A stretch of 64,000 nucleotides of DNA from Rhineura floridana (lineage: Eukaryota; Chordata; Lepidosauria; Squamata; Rhineuridae): positions 96,183,527-96,247,526 of the forward strand of contig NC_084486.1 in NCBI RefSeq assembly GCF_030035675.1. The letters are read 5' to 3'. Made by a program: the position numbers and the translations under genes. Positions 60,319-64,000 of the stretch are shown here, piece by piece. Position 1 is the first letter of the stretch; every line of letters starts with the position of its first letter. The notes beneath the pieces are model-generated. The model was given only the letters and a program-made list of their open reading frames with translations. It did no database searches and had not been told where the DNA came from.

Positions 60319-60800
60319 GTACAGTGGCTTCCAACCTTTTTTCCCCACGGACCACTTGAAAATAGCTGAGGGTCCTGGCAGACCACTTTATGATTTTTTC
60401 TTTTTCATTACAATTTTAGCAATTGTAAAGTGCTGTGCCTGGTGCTGCATGATTTTTAATAATTTTTAATAAAAATGATTTTTATTGCTTCCTTTTTATA
60501 TATATTATTTTATTGCTGTTTTATTGCAGGGGTTCCCAAACTGTGGTCCATGTACCGCCAGTGGTCCGCAAGCTTCATTCAAGTAGTCTGCAGTGTGTCT
60601 GTGGAAGATGGGAGATAGCACATTCATCACATTGGATATTCATATTTATTTTGAATTTTATTTAGATTGCTTTTTTATTTCTTATATTGTACTTTATTTT
60701 ACTGAAGTTTGAATTCTATGGAATCACAACTGCTACAGCAGGCAAAAAAATCAGCAATTTTCAAGTGGTCCATGAGGAAAAATGTTTGGGAATCATTGAT
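60319..60800. mobile_element. hAT-like element with a second hAT-like end nested inside
   Basis: The left end CAGTGGCTTCCAACCTTTTT with CACGGACCACTTGAAAAT answers the right end ATTTTCAAGTGGTCCATGAG with TTTGGGAATCATTG. At 60528 another hAT-style start, CAGGGGTTCCCAAACTGTGG, begins inside it. No coding sequence, and flanks give no clear duplication. Confidence 0.6.
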
Positions 60801-62652
60801 TTAGGGAATCTGATAAGAGATTTCTGGAAAAGATATATTCTGATTTGCCACTGTAGAACTATTACAGAGCTTAGAAACTTTCTATACAAAGGATCCCATC
60901 ATCCATATTCACACTGGTCTCATTACATTGTTTTAAATTTCTTTAAAACCATTAGGTTCCAGCACCAAGTTCTATTGGCTTCTGTGCTATCAGCTGAATT
61001 TATGTCCCTTTAAAATTAGATCCAGAGACATTTTGTCCAAAAATTAAAATTATGAAAATCTCAGGAATATACAGCCAAGCATTTGAAGGTCAGAGGACAA
61101 GAGTAACTACCGATTTAGTGTGAAATCTTAATTCCACCCGTTTGCAGTACACTTTTGGTTAATCTTTAATTCCATGACTGCATGTTCATGATCCATCCAT
61201 TTGAATTATGAGTACGTTCTCCCCAATACTTTAGGCTCACATGTTACTTTGAAATAAAGTCTGGGAGACCTCTTTTCTAAAGTGCAAATTGGATTTCAGC
61301 TGCTCCCAATTTGGTTTTCTTCCCCTATCTCATTTCCTGCATTGGCTGTGGTTTCCTTAGGTATTGCTGCTGGCTGTAATCTGAAGAGCCCTAAAGAGGT
61401 GTACGCATTTGTGTTGGAGATTTCCCCTGAAACACCTGAGAACTGTCGAATATAATTGTTTACAGCTGATTCTGTATGCACAGCAAGCACATAAAGTATG
61501 TGTAGGTGCGAGCAGAGAAGTGTAGATGGACAGTGATTACTCAATGGCCAAGACTGCTGCCTTGCTATTTATTATCCTATTAACTTTCCTAATACGGTTA
61601 TAAAGGCTCATTTGCTGCCTTTCACAAGAGCACAGTCTGCTTTCTGGGAAAGATCTGAATATGATCTGTTTACTAAACAGCTGATGAAAAGCCATATGCT
61701 CAGATTTCACTGTGACTAATGAATTCATATATTTTAAAAGAAGGAAGTTTAAAACGGCACTTTACAGAATGAAGAAAATAAAAATGTTCCCTCCAAGACC
61801 TTGTCTTTGCTCATCAATCTACCTATAGCAAGCATAAAGACAGTTACTCTTTACAGTAATCTGTTACAAATTCCCATTTCTGGTGAGCTGAGGTTCATGT
61901 GCAGGCCTGTCTCTCAGGGAGCATATGCAGGAAGGCTGATGACAAGCTCATACTACAGATAACTGGCTGAGAAGCAGATGACAAACAAGTATCAAATATC
62001 TCAGCTTCTCATTTTTTGTAAAATTATGTATTCGTAAAAATAATTGAAGAACCTGTTTAAACATCTGACACAAATAAAAGCTAGCAGGCACAATGATCAA
62101 AGGCTAAGGATTTCCTTCAGTACTTTTTGAAGCCTTACATTCTCCATTTCCTTGCTTTCTAATCTCAGTTTCCTCTGCTGAGTATTTCTGAAGGAATTCC
62201 TCACTCCCATACAAGCTTAAACATCTGCTAGAACAATGCTTGTTCTAGTTTCAAGTTCTCTACCAACATGTTCATAAGAATCCTTCTCTACATTCCACTT
62301 TTACAGGCCAGAACTCATAGCAAGCCTCTAATGTCAAAGCAACTGTCTACACCTTCCTCAAAATGACCCGTTCCCTTCCTTAGGTATCTCACTTCTGTCC
62401 ATTTCTCCTGCCTTTTCCCTCCATATATTTTTCACTCAGTCTTTTTGGTTTTATGTTTCCTCCAAGTGAGACTATGATGCTTAAGATGCTTTTAAATGTT
62501 TTTAATGGGATTTTATTGTTATTTTTTATTGTTTAAAGGCAAAATAGACATTTATGAAATAAATAAAAATAAATATTACATTTCTGAACACTGCTCAACA
62601 GAAGACAATTATGTGGAGTTGTTGCAACTTTCCTGACTTCTTCCCCACTCAC

Positions 62653-62717
62653 CTCGACCAGTGCTGTAGTGCTGTAGCTTATCACTGTACACTGCCTCTT
62701 TGCTGTATGCTCGCTTC
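62653..62717 (-). CDS. EPHB1: EPHB1 coding exon (likely exon 9), juxtamembrane start
   Basis: This 65-base exon encodes about residues 566-586, RKRAYSKEAVYSDKLQHYSTGRG with the first and last codons split. It lies just inside the membrane: the transmembrane helix would end in the previous exon, beyond this window. The acceptor is TTTTCCTAG before GAAGCG and the donor is GTGAG after GGTCGAG. The exon begins with the third base of a codon and ends after the first base of the next, which is completed by the 123-base exon. The RAYSKEAVYSDKLQHY block separates EPHB1 from EPHB2 and EPHB3, whose sequence differs here. Confidence 0.94.
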
Positions 62718-64000
62718 CTAGGAAAATGAAAAGCAAATGCTAGTTCAATCGGTGCCTAAGCAATACACTTTTACATAGGTCTTTTACAGGGACGTTTTTT
62801 AGCTCCTCTTAGAAGTACCCGAATCGCAGCTATCCTATCCATGTTTATTCAGACCTAAGTCTCACTGTGTTCAACGGGGCTTGCTACCTGTGTGTTTAGG
62901 ATTGCAGTCTAATTCTTTCAACTGATGCCAAGTTAAAAGTGAAACCTACACAGTGTAACCAACATGGTGCTCTCCATATGTTGTTTGACTCCAACTCTCA
63001 TCATCCCTGACCATTGGCTATGCTTGCTGAGGCTGATGGGAGTTGTAGTTCAACAACATCTGGAGCATACCACATTGCTTACACCTGGGTAACGCATGCA
63101 CTTTGCACATTTTGACAGTCTGTTTTGCTTTCCTTGTTACAGTGGTGGGCTTTAGCTCTTCTGCCACCCTCCTTCTTAACTAGTTTAAAAACATGTCACT
63201 GAGAAAAGCACAACTGGCATGAACAACTGGGACAATTCCTCATACAGATTTCTGCAGTGATGTAAGAAATAAGAAGGGGGTGGAGGATGAAAATAAACTG
63301 TTGAAACTAAGTTTTGAACATCACTGAAACACCATAACCCTTTTACAAGGTGGCTGGAGCAAGGCCGGGGGGGGGGTAAAGATGATGAAGACTGAAAAGT
63401 CAGACCAGCCTGTGCACCACTGTGGCCAAGTATGGAATATACATATCAGGACTGGCCTAAGACATTTTTCTGCCTGCGTCAAAGGACAAAATGGTATCCC
63501 CTTCTATTCCATGTACATAGCCAGACTGGCAGTTGAATCTTACTTTGACATTGGTGACAGGACAGCATCCTGCATTGCACCAGAGAGCAACAGGCTAACT
63601 TAGGGGGTACAGGGCATGTGGCAAACATAGCTCTGTCCTCCAGCATCTCATCACCATTCCCCACCCCCCAGCATTTTCCACCTAAAGCAACCATCTCACT
63701 CTCCCTAACAATAGGGCCGGTTTTGTAAACCACAAATTTACTTTTCTTCCAGAGCATAGTTTGGTAGACCTGTGTATATCAAACTCAGGACCAATATTGG
63801 AAAGCAGAGGCACATGGAAAGCTTTCTAAAAAAAGTTACCTCAAATGCAAAGACTGATATAGCTCATGTTGTTGTTTTTAATCTGGCATCCTTCATAAGG
63901 GGAGAATGCATACAAGATTCTGTCCTCATGTGTAAGTGTTTTCGAGCTGGAACATCAGCCCCACAGATCAGTAGTTAGCTATTCAGTTTAATTCATCCAG
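62718..64000 (-). other. EPHB1: EPHB1 intron upstream of likely exon 9 (runs off the window)
   Basis: Holds a worn short palindromic repeat (62828-62912), a hAT-like MITE (62950-63090) and a G run (63366-63376). The exon encoding the transmembrane helix is not within the window. Confidence 0.7.
62950..63090. mobile_element. hAT-like palindromic MITE
   Basis: GTAACCAACATGGTGCTCTC and GACTCCAACTCTCATCATCC answer TGATGGGAGTTGTAGTTCAA and GAGCATACCACATTGCTTAC. It is a well-kept member of the family repeated through the window. Confidence 0.8.

Overview
This window is vertebrate nuclear DNA, most likely from a squamate reptile (lizard or snake). The evidence is one split host gene, eight exons with GT-AG introns and no packed bacterial-style ORFs, together with a typical squamate repeat load: a BovB (RTE) LINE, tRNA-derived SINEs including one with a BovB-like tail, L2/CR1-type LINEs, and many palindromic hAT-like MITEs. 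The species cannot be fixed from sequence alone.

The only host gene I can support is EPHB1, an ephrin-B receptor tyrosine kinase, on the minus strand. The window holds its last eight coding exons: 62653-62717, 53153-53275, 49434-49681, 48258-48473, 36083-36232, 32523-32716, 29815-29970 and 28582-28690. These encode the juxtamembrane segment, the whole kinase domain and the SAM domain, about residues 565-984 if numbered like a 984-residue EPHB1. All frames join cleanly and the catalytic residues are present. The ectodomain and transmembrane exons lie beyond position 64000. The 3' UTR probably runs from 28581 to about 27140.

Positions 1 to about 27100 lie downstream of EPHB1 and show no gene. 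They hold a foldback element (2755-3290), a compound tandem array with polypurine spacers (3345-4105), a SINE, an old LINE carrying two later insertions (6000-8155), a ~950 bp palindromic element with a hAT MITE nested in it (11592-12541), and two L2/CR1-clade LINEs in minus orientation (13964-15345 and 21040-22795), the second split by a MITE. Long stretches between these look like unique or worn-out sequence.

Within EPHB1, the largest intron (36233-48257) carries a decayed BovB copy that has lost its 3' tail (40295-43127). The intron after the juxtamembrane exon carries a ~100 bp GAAA/CTTT microsatellite about 50 bases from a weak splice donor. A nested CR1 lies in 35050-35735.

I found no new enzymatic or defence system. 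The most unusual structures are the 3.3-4.1 kb array, the nested palindromes, the 3'-truncated BovB and the microsatellite next to the EPHB1 donor. No retrovirus-like or capsid-bearing element was recognised.
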